This document shows, one piece after another, positions 11,351 through 23,360 of a DNA stretch of 64,000 nt. The translations under genes and the position numbers were made by a program. Where the stretch lies: NCBI GenBank assembly GCA_047967505.1, contig CM106538.1. One strand, given 5' to 3'. The notes below the pieces were generated by a model. The model had not been told where the DNA came from, did no database searches, and was given only the letters and a program-made list of their open reading frames with translations. The stretch is from Dipteris shenzhenensis (lineage: Eukaryota; Polypodiophyta; Polypodiopsida; Gleicheniales). Positions within the stretch are counted from its first letter, which is position 1, and the number at the start of each line of letters is the position of its first letter.

Positions 11351-11985
11351 TGTCATTCCTAGGATCATTCCACGCTAAATGTGGAGATACAAATGCCATA
11401 GAGCAGCCACCTGTTTTTGGAGCTATGATTACTAGAGGGGTGATGACACAGGCTAAGCAAGCCGATAAAAATAGCCACCCAACAACATCTGAGGAGAATG
11501 CACATGTGCGAATGTTGGTAATGCAGCCAATGCAGCCTAGCCATCCTATGCCGCTCACTAGTACACAGCCAAATCATGCTTTAAGCCAGTTACCATGCCT
11601 TTGTATGCAGGACACAAATCTGATTATTTCAAGGCGATTACAACTGCAAATATAAGTGGATTTTTTGGGGATAACCGCTCAAATAAAAGCAGCAGCCCAC
11701 ATGATGGAAACGAATATGGACAGCAAGGATGCTGTTGTATCAGTTTGCAGAACCGATACATTGCTCCAGACGATGCCCTAGCAGTTCAGCATACCAATGG
11801 AAGGAATACATGTATGCATGGTGATGGCAGAAGCCTACATAACAGTGACAATGAAGCAGGCCAAATGGTTGAAAAGATAGATGATGAGAAAAGCAATGTT
11901 GAGCAAATCTGTGATAGAAATCAAGATGCGGATGTTGACCAGCAAGGTAAGGATGTGGATGCACTTGCAGTAGACATGTCTAGGC
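11351..11985 (+). other. Unassigned open sequence after PTB fragment
   Basis: The frame 11005-11655 continues past the RRM remnant for about 100 codons, and a second frame covers 11595-11996. Both are rich in Gln, Asn, His and Met, with no motif I know. They precede the longer ORF at 11986 in the same direction, so they may be decayed pieces of one former coding unit. Confidence 0.35.
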
Positions 11986-13032
11986 ATGCAAACTGAGGAC
12001 AAAGTTTTTGAGGAGGAGGTGAGTATCCAGCGTTGTATGGTCTCCATTAAGGAAGAAAATATTGAAGACCACGGTGATGATAACAAAGGATGCCAAAGCA
12101 AATCTACTAAGAAGCAGATTATGCAGCAAGAGCAAGGTATGCATGACAGTTTAATCCCTGAAGCTGCATCACCACACATTCAGGAGCAGTACAGGAAAGA
12201 TAGCCACATGAATAATGCCCTTCACTATTGCTCACTAAATGAGTATATCTGGGAGTTTTTCCTCCAATACTTAGCAGCCATAATGGGAATGAAGGCATTT
12301 CGCATGAGTGCTGTAAATGCAAGGGCAGCATGTCATAAATATTGCTGCCATGTATTGGCACTTTCAAAATTTGAGAACAAAGTTTTCAAAGGGCAATCAA
12401 AACTTGAGCTGCTCAACTTAAATGACATGTTTATGAAGCACACAATAGAGATGCATTCATCTGGGACTGAACTTAATGGTAGGAATGGAAACCAGGCCAA
12501 GCATGCAGATTTCTGGGATACTACCAGATGGCATACGTTCATGACTAGTAGGAATGGGACTGAACTTAATGGTAGGAATGGAAACCAGGCCAAGCATGCA
12601 GATTTCTGGGATACTACCAGATGGCATACATTCATGACTAGTAGGAATGACAAAAGCTGCATGTACATGATACAACCTCGAAATGACAGCCCAAATTATG
12701 AAGACAATGGACAGCACAAAGAAGATGGCTGTTATGGCAATGGACAGCAAAAGGAAGATGCCTGTTATGACACTTTTGAGAAGGTGTTTGATGGCAAGAA
12801 ACCCTTGCACAACCATATTGGTCCAAACAGCAGCATGATAATGCAGATTTGCCAGATGATGGAAAAGATGCACATGGAAGTGCGATGGAAGGAGACCAAG
12901 GTAGAGCTACAGTTAATGGTAAGGCAAACTTGCCACAACACAAGTTGGGTATCGTACAGGACAAAGGCAATCAGCTTCTTTCTGAGAAGGGTGATCTCAT
13001 ATGACACGATGATGCTACATCCTTGTCTGTAG
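11986..13032 (+). CDS. Hypothetical ORF with 31-residue duplication
   Basis: A 348-codon open frame with an ATG start; the product is not recognised. The N-terminal third is acidic and Gln-rich, the middle has a Cys/His-bearing stretch (residues about 105-130), and a 31-residue unit beginning GTELNGRNGNQAKHADFWDT is repeated twice in tandem. The Met-rich, Asn-rich composition and the neighbouring broken frames suggest a decayed transposon or captured gene, not a functional host gene. Neighbouring frames at 13023-13376 and 13679-13996 run in the same direction. Confidence that it encodes a real protein today is low. Confidence 0.3.
   Translation: MQTEDKVFEEEVSIQRCMVSIKEENIEDHGDDNKGCQSKSTKKQIMQQEQGMHDSLIPEAASPHIQEQYRKDSHMNNALHYCSLNEYIWEFFLQYLAAIMGMKAFRMSAVNARAACHKYCCHVLALSKFENKVFKGQSKLELLNLNDMFMKHTIEMHSSGTELNGRNGNQAKHADFWDTTRWHTFMTSRNGTELNGRNGNQAKHADFWDTTRWHTFMTSRNDKSCMYMIQPRNDSPNYEDNGQHKEDGCYGNGQQKEDACYDTFEKVFDGKKPLHNHIGPNSSMIMQICQMMEKMHMEVRWKETKVELQLMVRQTCHNTSWVSYRTKAISFFLRRVISYDTMMLHPCL
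12463..12648 (+). repeat. Tandem duplication, 2 x 93 bp
   Basis: Unit one is 12463-12555 and unit two is 12556-12648. They begin with GGGACTGAACTTAATGG and differ at one base that I can see (CATACG versus CATACA). The 93-bp period is a multiple of three, so the frame is kept. The near identity means the duplication is recent relative to the decay around it. Confidence 0.95.
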
Positions 13033-13996
13033 AGCATGAAGTTACACTCATGCATGTGGATTCTGTCGCGTCCCCACACAAGATGCAGGGTGGGCAGGCG
13101 GTAGACCAGCCAAATCCTTCCATCGTTGGGAAGCGTATTAGTGAGCAGCTCACTATGATCTCACCCATGGGAAATTTCAGCCAGAGACTTCCACCAGCGA
13201 CTCTTCCAAGGGGTGATATCCTTGAGTTATGTGCAGAGGATATAAGCCCATCTTCGTTGCTGCCATTTGGCACATCCCAAACTCATGTTAATGTTTTTGG
13301 GAGAGCCTGTCCCTCTAGCACTCATCGTTCAGCTTTGCTTCAGCCCAATGCCTATGAGAGGATTTGGCAGACATGAGGCTCTACATAGAGTCTAGGCCAC
13401 CTCAAATGCAGCCTGGACAGATTTTTGTGGAAGGATATTTCAGATTATATCCAATGGATGATGAGGGCAAGGTTCCTCATGATGGCATGCACCATGCCCA
13501 CACTTGGTTGAAGTTGAGGGCTTTGTCTTGGAAGCCGTAGCTACACATGGGCAGCTTTCAAAGACCTCATGGGTGTCATGGTTAGAAGTAAATTACAGCG
13601 ATACAGCCCAGAGCTGAAGGCCTTACAGGTGAGGACTGAAAATCCTTGGATGCTGAGTAAGCACAAGCACTGCTGGAAGTGTTAGAGCCTGAGTACAGCA
13701 GTTATAATGAGAATGATTTTCAGTTCCTAGCATATGGGCAGCTGAAAAATGCAATGCAACAACTCCTCAAAGCTGCCTTACAAGGTATATGGCAAAACAA
13801 TGAATGCTTCCGACATGGGGAAAAGTGGGTGGCAAGGCATGGAGAGGTCCCCAAAATAGCTGTCTTGGGGAGAGCCAATCTGTATGTGCTTTTGAAGCTT
13901 CTTCATGACAAGTATGCTAGGTGGGATCAACACTTACATGACCCCGGTGGTGCCACAACTTATGGGGAGAAGGACTTATCTTATTTTTCCTTTTGA
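13033..13996 (+). pseudogene. Degraded coding remnant, family unknown
   Basis: Several frames in the same direction (13023-13376, about 13375-13540, 13679-13996) follow each other with stops between them. Readable pieces include PGQIFVEGYFRLYPMDDEGK and YARWDQHLHDPGGATTYG. They look like one former protein broken by frameshifts. I do not recognise the family. The position just downstream of the 348-codon frame suggests the same source element. Confidence 0.35.
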
Positions 13997-14202
13997 CCCA
14001 GGTGGCATATGTTTCACCGTTTTGCAGCAGCAAGGAGCCTTTGTTTCCAGCCACCACTTGCAATTTTGAGGGCAAAATAATATTGAGCGGGGATGGTTGT
14101 AATGAAGGCCAAGATCAGGCCAAGTTAGTGAGGGTTAGGCCTCATTTGGCTTCAGGGATTTTTAGGCCTAGAGGGGGGCAAAAAGAAGATATAGTAGAGG
14201 GA

Positions 14203-14212
14203 GACTATATAA
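14203..14212 (+). promoter_or_regulatory. TATA-like box
   Basis: CTATATAAG lies in a purine-rich context, about 30 bases before a long pyrimidine-rich tract (14240-14455) of the kind found in plant 5' leaders and LTRs. No confident coding start follows, so its activity is unknown. Confidence 0.3.
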
Positions 14213-14239
14213 GTCCACCTCCACACCTCTGTACGCACT

Positions 14240-14455
14240 TTTTGATGTGACATCTAATCTTATCTACTCTCCCTCCTCCTTCCAGCTACCTACTGCCTAC
14301 GCTCACACTCTCTCTCCTCCCTCTCACTATCTCTCTATCCCCTCATCCTTCTCTCTCTTCCTCTCTCCTTCCCCTTCTCCTCTCTTCTCGTCCCTTCCTT
14401 CTGCTATTCTCTCCCCATCTCCAAATCTGCCCCTTCCCCCTTCTCTACAAACTTA
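14240..14455 (+). repeat. Pyrimidine-rich tract
   Basis: A degenerate CTC/CCT-rich segment with almost no purines on the plus strand. The open frames across it are composition artefacts. Confidence 0.7.
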
Positions 14456-14484
14456 GGGCAGAGAGGTAGGCCAGTTTCCGATGT

Positions 14485-14840
14485 AACCATGGCGCCATGG
14501 ATCACATACTCACACTCAAGAGTGTCATAGAGAAGGCCACAGCATGAAGTCATAGGGTCTATTATTGCTTTGTAAATTTCCGCAAAGCCTTTGACACAAT
14601 ACTAAGAGCCCGCCTTATTAGATGACTACAGGAGCTGGGTTACGAACTAGAGATCATATGGGCTGTTATGGCACTTTATGAATGGGTCTAGGCAGAGTCT
14701 GAACAGAAGCTGGATGGACAAAGGAGATCATGAGCACTATTGGGGTCAAACAAGGTTACCCATTATTACCAACCCTGTTTGTGGCCTCTGCATAGAGTGA
14801 GCTTGAGACCTTTATGGAGACTACCGGGGCTAGATGCTCT
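14485..14840 (+). pseudogene. LINE reverse-transcriptase palm fragment
   Basis: A broken frame reads DHILTLKSVIEKA, then CFVNFRKAFDT (RT motif A with its Asp) and, after frameshifts, IGVKQGYPLLPTLF (motif B). These are standard LINE ORF2 palm motifs. The fragment stops before motif C. It covers a part of RT that is missing from every other LINE copy in this window. Several stops show it is dead. Confidence 0.75.
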
Positions 14841-16796
14841 CTTGCTGCTTCCTTGATTTAGATCTTGTTATGTGGTGCTATTATCTTCTTTTGCAGGGGG
14901 TCTCCAGAGACCTCCTCAGACGGATCAGCTCCTGAATCCTGTTTGTAATATACTTTACAGTGTTGAGATCAACTGTAGATGATCATAGCTTTCATATGTC
15001 ACTTTTCCTCAAGAAGAATGGCAGTCGTGTTTCCCAAATTCTGATCTCCGTTACCATTAAAATGCTAAATTCTGATCTTTTGTTACCATTGAAGTGCCAA
15101 CTATTCCTGTGAAATCATATTCTTGCAGTTACATCAAGAGATCCTAGTTGCCGAATAGTGGACTGCGTCCTACATAGGTGCTCTTCCATCAATTTACTAC
15201 TGTAGATCTTCAATCCAAAAGGTCACCACTTGTCAGATGTAGGTTTGAATAGTTCATCTTAGCACCAAATGTCTTGTAATGCTTATCCCAGCATTCCCTT
15301 GGAAACTTTGTAAGATCTACATTGCGTACATACTTGTGTGCAAGCACTCAACACATGATAGCCAGCGCCTTCTCATTCCTTGCCCCCAGAGCACAACCTT
15401 CTCAGATCCTCAATTCCTGCTTCTCTCATCCTGAGATGACATGCCATTCACCTTCATTTGGTGTGCCAGCTGTGAAAGTTCTCCTGGAGTATAGCAGCAG
15501 GCCCAAAAGCTGCTGGAACACTCTCCATATCCCCTCTCCCCTCTGATACCAGTTGTTGGTATCAGCTCACTCTTTATCTATTGCATACCTGAGGGCAGAA
15601 GTCAGGATATCGCAGCATGTGGCATAATCCTAGAAGAAAGTATGCAAAAGAAAGACATGAATGAAAGGAGCATGCAAATAACTTGCAACGTCATGGTAAA
15701 AACAGAGTTGTGGGATACATAACAGTGGTCAAAGATGAAAGCTTGCTTCTTTATTACAAACAAAGGTAACATATCCAGTCGGAGCTCAATCTTTAATTTA
15801 TTTTCAATTCCACACAGCACAAAGAGGAAGAGTGAAGCTACTCATTATGCCCAGATATGCCACCCGTCAGACCTTTATATAGTGACACAATGTGGCATAA
15901 TTTTCACGACAAATACAGCAAAATTCAAAAGGCAAAGCACCTATCATATTCTAAATTTCAAGAGCTTATGCAGCCTTCAAATACTTGAGACCATGGTATC
16001 AGCTCTCTGACCATTTTTTGAATAGAAAACGTCCCCCGTGAATCTTGAGCAGCGATCACAAGACCCTTGTCTTGAGCAAATGATCGCACCAATGCAGTGA
16101 AAAAACTCTCTCCAGAAGAGTCTCCCCTGTGTGATGCTGCATATTCCAACAATCTCTGTAACACGAAGTTCCCAAATGCTGGCAGGAAAAGTACGAAAAA
16201 ATCAGGTCTCTACAAACAAATCCTTGTAAAACTTGAATGCAGGATGTGCTTTCAAAATACTGCACAGCATTCTAATAAAAGCCACCTACGATGTACAGCT
16301 AGCTTCGTCGCACAGGGTGTTAGCATCTCCCTGCAAATCTTTGCTACTTTATCGCGCTTTTGATATCCCTCTCGCAACATCAAGTTCAAATGCCTAGATC
16401 CCTGCAGTGCCACATTACATCTAAATAGACTTAGTCCAAAACCACCCTTGTTGATCATACAGCTATGCTATTTCAATGCATAATTTGACTCAATATTCTC
16501 CACTAGAATTTTAAAATCCACTATCTCTACATACATATGGGTGGACAGTGCAGGACAAGTGGAAAAGCAGAAGTAAATATGATTTGAAATAGAATTTTCT
16601 AAATTCCCAGTTGAAAATGCATAAGAAGAAGATTGGCATACACAGAAATGGCAACCCAAGGATTCTCCAGATAAACTATGCACAATCTCCCATGTTTAAG
16701 GTTGCTGAAACTAAAAAAGACGTGAACATAACGTAGACCAATGGACAGATTGCGATATAAGAGAAAAAAATATAAAGTGGGTAAAAGGGCTACACG
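14841..16796. other. Unassigned sequence 3' of the RING gene
   Basis: No recognised protein, tRNA or repeat. The part next to 16797 may include the 3' untranslated region of the minus-strand RING gene. Around 15541 the text GATACCAGTTGTTGGTATC forms a perfect short inverted repeat (GATACCA/TGGTATC). Confidence 0.4.
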
Positions 16797-17688
16797 CTAC
16801 CAGAATCGATCCTCAGGACCAAGCGCGCCACATTGAAAGTCGATTGAGCTCACCGTTTTGTCAAAGGCCATGCTGACCACGTCATCTGAAGATTTGAGGG
16901 GAGGCAAAACGTAGCCTGGAAGCGGGTCCTCTTGCCTGAGCATGCTGCGTAATCCCCCACCATCAACTCCCTTTGGAGGCACGTAATCATTCGCTCCGCC
17001 AATAGATGTAATGCCTGCTCTACCATAGAGACATGGGACTTGTATTCCTTTCTGGGCCTTGGTTGCATTCTGATTGTTATTCGTTGCAGTACGAGGAGGG
17101 TTATCAAGATACCCATCGATCACTTGCCGGCAATAGGGACATCGAACGCCTTTGTCAGCCTACATGATTAACATCCACGGTTAAGATACGGCCAGACCTT
17201 CAAATTGCGAAATCGCACAGCACACACAAGGTAGCATGCGTACAACCAATCTCCTCATGCTGAGTGGCTATACTGAAAGAGTGTATTTACGTCGTAAGAA
17301 AAAAAGCCCAAGCTGTCGAAAGGATTGCGAAGATAGTATTTAGAAGTGTGTGGGAGGCCTCTCAGTAATAAAGGGAATGACGCCAAGAAGATTCTGGTAC
17401 TTTATTATCTTATTCTGCGAGGCCATCTTCATACCATGTAGCGGAGGAGTAAACTGTACCGATGCAACGGAAGCCTGTAGTTGAGAATTTTACCTTATAC
17501 ACATTCGCTACACGAATTTTTTGTACGCACGCAGCACAAGCTTTATGTGCACAGGGACTAAAATACACATCGCAGGCCCTCTCTTCTCCGAAACAGATTA
17601 TACACAAATCATCGTCCTGACTTGATTGTCCCAATGCTGCACCGCTTTCCTTGTCGGAAGAAAAGGCTCCGTCTCCTTGCGTTCCCAT
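16797..17688 (-). CDS. RING-HC zinc-finger protein, two exons
   Basis: Probable E3 ubiquitin ligase or partner, judged from the RING alone. Exon 1 is 17688-17494 (65 codons) and exon 2 is 17159-16797 (120 codons plus stop); the product is 185 residues. The 334-bp intron has a GTAAAA donor and a TGTAG acceptor and is phase 0. It splits the C3HC4 RING: Cys29, Cys32, Cys46, His48, Cys51 and Cys54 are in exon 1, Cys72 and Cys75 (RCPYC) in exon 2. An in-frame TAA five codons before the ATG supports this start. The C-terminal 110 residues are Asn-, Gly- and Pro-containing, without a known domain or membrane segment, and end in Phe-Trp. The family beyond RING is not recognised. No frame damage is visible, unlike everything around it. 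Confidence 0.75.
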
Positions 17689-17882
17689 TACAGCTGTTCG
17701 TTACAGAACAGTTGCCAAATCGCCTCGATGACAAAGAGAGACTGCAATCTTGCGTTCAAGATGACACGATGAAGCCGATGTATGTTTTACGTCATCCAGC
17801 TCGCCTGCGAAGTCCAAGAGCTTTAGGAGACGAAAAGCCACGATGACGCCAGAGAGAGAGAGTTCTCTAAGGACCAATTAGC

Positions 17883-18158
17883 ATGGAACATTTCGACCGT
17901 TTGCCGAGCAATGGGAAGCCTAGAACGACCGCAGCTCTGCGCAGGCGCCGCAAAAAGGCGGGAAGCATTCGGCACAAAATGAGAGTGCAGCAATCAATGT
18001 GTGATTCCAAACATCTCGAACGTGTGATACGCAATGCAATGCATCTCCCAGACTCCCACCTCGTACCAGGCAAAATCACTGCTCCAGAGCAATCTGACGG
18101 TCCTTTCCTAACTAAACAAGAGCTGATAGAAACTCCCACCAGGTTGCATGAGAAGTAA
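17883..18158 (+). CDS. Small basic ORF, divergent from RING gene
   Basis: A 91-codon ATG-initiated frame starting 195 bases from the RING start and pointing away from it. It has a basic cluster RRRRKKAGSIRHK and no recognised domain. It could be a small gene sharing a two-way promoter region, the first exon of a larger gene, or chance. I see no splice evidence that decides this. Confidence 0.2.
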   Translation: MEHFDRLPSNGKPRTTAALRRRRKKAGSIRHKMRVQQSMCDSKHLERVIRNAMHLPDSHLVPGKITAPEQSDGPFLTKQELIETPTRLHEK

Positions 18159-21100
18159 ACGGTACACTGACAGAAGATTCTCCAATCAGCACAGGCACTG
18201 CCACAAATTCCGTCACTCTAGCAGGATACATTTCGCATAATTGCATTTGCAGGCTTTGCATGATCGTTGTACCGGGAACGGAACCTCAAACTTGGCGAAA
18301 AAACCTTTTGAAACCCCTTAAAGCAATGTCAGCACGGATTGGTCCGCTAAACGCGTGGACAAGGATGTTGCGGCCTCCTATCTCCCCTAACGTTTCGGGC
18401 TCCTATCTCCCCTATTTCGTCCAAAAGATCATGAATAAGACGTGCTAAACAAATTCGTTGCTGCTGCCTGCATCTCGAGCATCCTACCTCCTGCTGTCTT
18501 CGACAAAGTAGAGCAAGTCCGTCGCCCCTGCAGCGAAAATTCGACCAGAAGATGCACCAAACACAATCGGTACTGATCGGAACTGCGAGGGAGTACTGAT
18601 GCGTCTTCCCGTTAAACAAGAATCATCGGATGTCTTAAAGATCAAGACTGGGAATGACGCAGGAACAAAAAGAGGAGCAGCAGAAAATGTTTGACGGAAA
18701 ACACAACAGAATGATTGAGACAAGGGAAGGTTTGTGACGGCAGACAGAAGCAAAATGATCGGAGATTGATGAGAATGATCGGATTTCGTCAAAAGAAACA
18801 CAGGAATGATGAGTATTTTGACGGAAAAGTAACAAAATCAGAAGAAACTCACACAAGCATCATGCATCGTTGTAATTCATCTTTAATCCATCTCCTAATC
18901 CTGCTTAATCCAGTTTAGACTTAAACCTCTACCAATGGAGGGAAAGGGCACCACCAAAGAAGGCACTCATCTCATCTCATCCCTTTCCCAAGCTTCAAAA
19001 GAGTGTCTCCAAACACTCCCTCGGCCAATGCTCGCCTGCCTCTGCTGACTGACACCTCTGGACAATGCCGACTTGCTTGCATTGTTTAGCGACCAGAACA
19101 AGGACTCTAGCACTTTCTCAAACTCCGCGGCTCTCTACAAGCCCTACCTCCGCTATTGATGTCCTATCGACTTACCTCTCTGGGCATGGTACCGACTTGT
19201 CGGCCAAACATTTTCATACAATGCTTAACATACTCAATTCTCAAGGCTATTGCTATCATTACAGTGCTCTTTGTGGGTAACCTTATTTCTAATGTCTCGT
19301 GTACGAGATCTCACCAAATCTCATTATCCTACTTCTTTGTGTCTAATGACTCATGTAGAAGATCTCACAATCACTAAATTGCATTATCCTACTCTTTATC
19401 TCATCTTCAATCAAGGGCTAAACACTTGTAGAGACAACGACTTTAGATCTAACAATGATCATGATAATATTGCTTTAAAGTGTCCCACAAGATTGCTATT
19501 TTGTGTTGACTGAATTGCTCACCTCTTCAATCAAATTCCATTTCTATAGTGGGTTGCAAATAGTTGAGTTACTCATACATAGGGGACCTCACACATGCCC
19601 TTCAATCAAATTCACTAATCCAAGTCCATCACCATCAACCTTATCTTATAGTTGTGTAAAAATATATTCCTATTCAAATCAAGTGACTTTTGTCTCCTCA
19701 AACCGATCTTATCTTCTCCACCCACTTATAAACCCCCCAAGCTTTTGATTTCTACCTTATCTTATACACCCACTTATAAACCCCTTCTTACCTCAGTAGT
19801 TACAAGACCTTATAAAACGGCTGTGCATACTCAACAAAAAATAAATAAACCCTTGAAAAAAAAGAAGAAAGATTATGATAACTAAGCCATCCAAGAAATT
19901 GCATGTCTCAAGTTGTATTTGCAAATTGCAATGCATGACTTGATTGCTTGTAATATTTTGGGAAACTAGTTATGTTAAGTGCATCAAATCAAGTTGGTTA
20001 ATTTACATGTAACAAAGTCACACATGCAAAGTATGCCTTATTTCTTCATTCAAACGTGCTTTATTCCAAATGTTCAATTCTTCTCAAAATGATCACTTTC
20101 AATTCTTTCCCAAGCCCTAACTAGCTCAACAAAATATAGCAAATTCCTTCTACATCCTTCCCTCTTATCTAGACTCACCCAAATGCTTAGTAGGAGCTTT
20201 ATTTTTCAGATTTCATGCCCCTCCTCCCCCCTTCCCCACTCATAACCTTCCTAGGAAAGAAACATTCCCTCAAAAAATGGGTAGTGATTGCAAGGGTGAT
20301 ACATGATTCACAAAACCTAGAAAAACCCACACTGGATGTCTCATGAATTTGCATGTAGTGCACTAATTGCTCATCTATGTAACAACACTTCACATGGGAC
20401 TTTTCATAGCATATGAAGGCAAATATTTCCTCAATAGTTTGCCATTTGGAAATCCCACTAGGGAGCCTAATGCCGAGGACCAGAAACATATGGCTGCATA
20501 ACAAGCACCCAATTCCACTATCAAAGTTAGGCTAATATCAATTATTATACCAAACATCACAAGGCGAGAGGGGTAGGGGTTCACTGAGTACATATAGTAC
20601 ATGCAAAGCAAGCATGTTTGACTAAGGATGAATACCTTAGCTAGCAAAAACTATATCCTAATATAAGTCATAAGAACATAAATCATAGGAATAGTTCAAA
20701 TATCATAGCTATGCCAAGCACATAGTGACAATTTTAATTTGCTTAATCCTATAATATTCATTTGTGTCCCAATTTGTGGTGTATTAACATCATATATTTT
20801 GTGCTTGAGATTAATTGCCAGTTTTCCCAATTTGAAGGTTATGTTTTTTGTGTCCTTGTTAGCATTATAAATGTGCATAAAATGTTGAAATGCTCTTTTC
20901 ATGTCATTGCTTCATAATCCACAACCGTCATGTCATAGCATTAAAATGCATTTAAAATACCCCAACGCTATAAACTTTATGTACTTTTACATATATTTTC
21001 AATGTGTATTTGTAAGTATAAATGTTCAAGTGCTAAATTTAAGCATCCCCTTAATAAGTTCACATAAAGTAGTCATATTGGATAAGAATTTATTTTATCA

Positions 21101-22468
21101 CTCATGCATCTCTTTTGAATGTAACACTGCACACAATGTAAAAATTCCCCTTCTTTTCTCAAATGTGCTATTAAACATGTTTTTAGTGAGAGACATACAT
21201 TTTTACAATTAAAAAGTAGCTTTGAAGCAACAACTTTGCAAACATTGGCCTGTAAAAAGTTTCATTATGAATGGCTATTAATAAACTTAGTCTCTCCAAT
21301 TTAAATTCAATGGAGAAAAGAGGGGTCTGTGGATGGTGATACATAGGGGAGGTACAATTGACTAGTACAAAAGTTATTTTGATATCTATGTGGCACCATA
21401 GGGGAAGGGAGAGATGAAAAGGGGAGATATCACTCACTAGGAGTATGGAATGAGAGCGGCACAATTAGTCAAGCACTATTTACTCATATGTTTGAGGGAG
21501 GGAGGTGAAAGGGATTATACCACCACAAACGCATAAACCCTTGTATGAAACATATATATGATTTGCTCCAAAAACAAAAGGATATATATGTATATATATA
21601 TGATGGTCAAGACCTCCTTACTTGTTTATCATTGTCAATCTTGCAAATCATTATGCATTCGAGGAGGTGGGGCTTGTTAGAAATAATACTTGAAAAATAC
21701 TGGCAAATACACCAAAAATGGTTGGGCACGTTTTAGCCAAGCACTTTCCAGGCCTTATATTTTGATAGACTAGTGGGTAATTTGGGGTGGATTTAAGGAG
21801 TACCCTTCTATGGTAACTTGTAAGAAGATTCCATTAATTTCCAAAGGATGACTACATCCTTAGATGCTAAATATTATGCATTTATGTCAACTAGTTACTA
21901 GTGGTGGATCTTAGAGTACAAGACAAAACTCACAACAAAAAAGTGGCACTTAGATGTTGGTGGGAACGTGTTATCAACAAAAATTTCCAATCAAATCTAG
22001 GCCAGCAAATGATATCACCTAGGCCTAGGGGTTATGTGCTGTCCTAGATTTGTGAGAGGGGCATGAGATATGTACTAGGCAAAAAATTGCATCAAATCAA
22101 ACTATATGCATAGTGTGTTGTCTTTGATAAGATGCAATGAAAGTGGTTTATTTCCCTAGTTGAGGTGGAACGAATATGATTGTGATAACCCCTCCCATGA
22201 GAAATATTATCTGCATGAAAGTAATAAGGTGGTCCATGGACATTTAGGAGTCTTCACCCTCCGAGTGTTTGGTCTAGGAGAAAATAACTTGTTATCAAAC
22301 GAAGAAGGTGACACTGATTATATGCTTGATAACAAGTCCCCAATAAATAGTGGCTAATATCAAGGAATAGTGGTTAATATCAACAAAGAAGAGTGTTTAG
22401 AGATAGTAAGAGAAAGAGAAGAGTTAAATAAAATGAAAATGAAGCTGAAGCTTTTAAAGAACAAGAAG
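18159..22468. other. Unassigned AT-rich region
   Basis: Nothing recognisable is encoded in about 4.3 kb. Two related segments near 19690-19790 repeat CACCCACTTATAAACCCC. The right end (22160-22470) has frames such as YDCDNPSHEKYYLHESNKVV, which may belong to the LTR element on the right, but I cannot assign them. Confidence 0.4.
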
Positions 22469-22565
22469 CACAAAAAGGCTTTGAGTTAATAATTGATGTG
22501 AGGCTTCGAGAGTGATTGCTCACTTGAAGCTCACTATTGCCCAGTGCTACACGTTGTTGTGCTTA

Positions 22566-22568
<3 letters not shown>
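22469..22568 (+). mobile_element. Left LTR, part 1 (interrupted)
   Basis: GTGAGGCTTCGAGAGTGATT and CTTGAAGCTCACTATTGC match the start of the right LTR copy (TGCTTGAAGCTCACTGTTGC at about 33489). After this point the match breaks at a GA tract and resumes at 28312. The exact left end is uncertain. The LTR was therefore split by the LINE at 22713-28288. Confidence 0.5.
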
Positions 22569-22626
<58 letters not shown>

Positions 22627-22669
22627 AGGGGAGGGGGGAAGGGAGGGAGGGAGGGGCGGGGGAGGGGGG

Positions 22670-22713
<44 letters not shown>
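22569..22713. repeat. (GA)n with G-rich purine core
   Basis: About 145 bases of purine-only sequence: (GA)n to 22620, a core of GGGAGG/GGGGAGG runs to 22674, then (GA)n again. Read on the minus strand, the right half is a CT tract directly behind the LINE 3' end, i.e. its tail. The G-rich core could form triplex or quadruplex structures; that is inference. Confidence 0.9.
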
Positions 22714-22718
<5 letters not shown>

Positions 22719-23269
22719 ATATTGGAATCAACTCGATTCTAACTGGGGGTAGAAACAGAATGAAGAGAAAAACTCTAAAGATTTAAACTATTTGAGATAT
22801 TTCTCTCTCCTACTCATCCCAGTATATCTATCATGATGTTATGTAGGCCAAAGAGATCAACACGTCTCGACAGACGCCTTTGATGTTGTGCAATGATGGC
22901 CCAAATCTATTCATGGAAAGGGCACTTGGGGGGTGGCCTGGGTAGTCGAGGATGCCGTGCCTGACTGAGTGCAAGGGCTCTATCCAACATGACCTTGCTG
23001 AAGAGGATGGTGGTTGCTGGCGACTAAGGGGTGTCAATGCAGAGGTTGCAAGTGGTGTAGGTGGCATGATATCAGGTGGAGGGACTATTCTGAAAAAATA
23101 AGCGACAGATCTTTGGTTGGATGGAGCGGGTTTGACAGAGATTCGATTCCTCAAGATGGCAAATCCGTGAATCTCTAGCGGGACTAGATTAGACATCTCT
23201 AGTCCTCAAACTCCATAACTTGATGCAAAGGCCCAAAACCCTCTCTAAACAAGCAATGATACCTTCCCC

Positions 23270-23360
23270 GGAGATCATAGTAAGCGGTGCATCTACATAT
23301 GCAATGCTCCTCTATCTCAAGCTCTCTCCCACAAAGCTAGCATATCGGCTGCTCTACATC
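23270..23360 (-). pseudogene. LINE zinc-knuckle end, unit 2
   Basis: The minus strand reads a knuckle with the pattern ICxLCGRELEIEEHCICRC, where x is a stop codon, then YYDLRGRYHCLFREGFGP. The Cys-Cys-His-Cys ligands remain. It matches the knuckle of unit 1 at about 25110-25190 (HCICRC, YYDIRGRYHCLFREGFGP). Confidence 0.75.

Noticed and set aside
12457-13079. Minus-strand frames over the 31-residue duplication
   Set aside because: They are antisense shadows of the plus-strand ORF and of its 93-bp repeat.
15541-15560. GGTATCAGCTC as a primer-binding site
   Set aside because: It differs from the initiator tRNA-Met complement after TGGTATCAG, and no LTR pair or PPT is found nearby.
22512-22752. 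Arg-Glu and Ser-Leu repeat proteins
   Set aside because: Translations of the GA/CT microsatellite in different frames.
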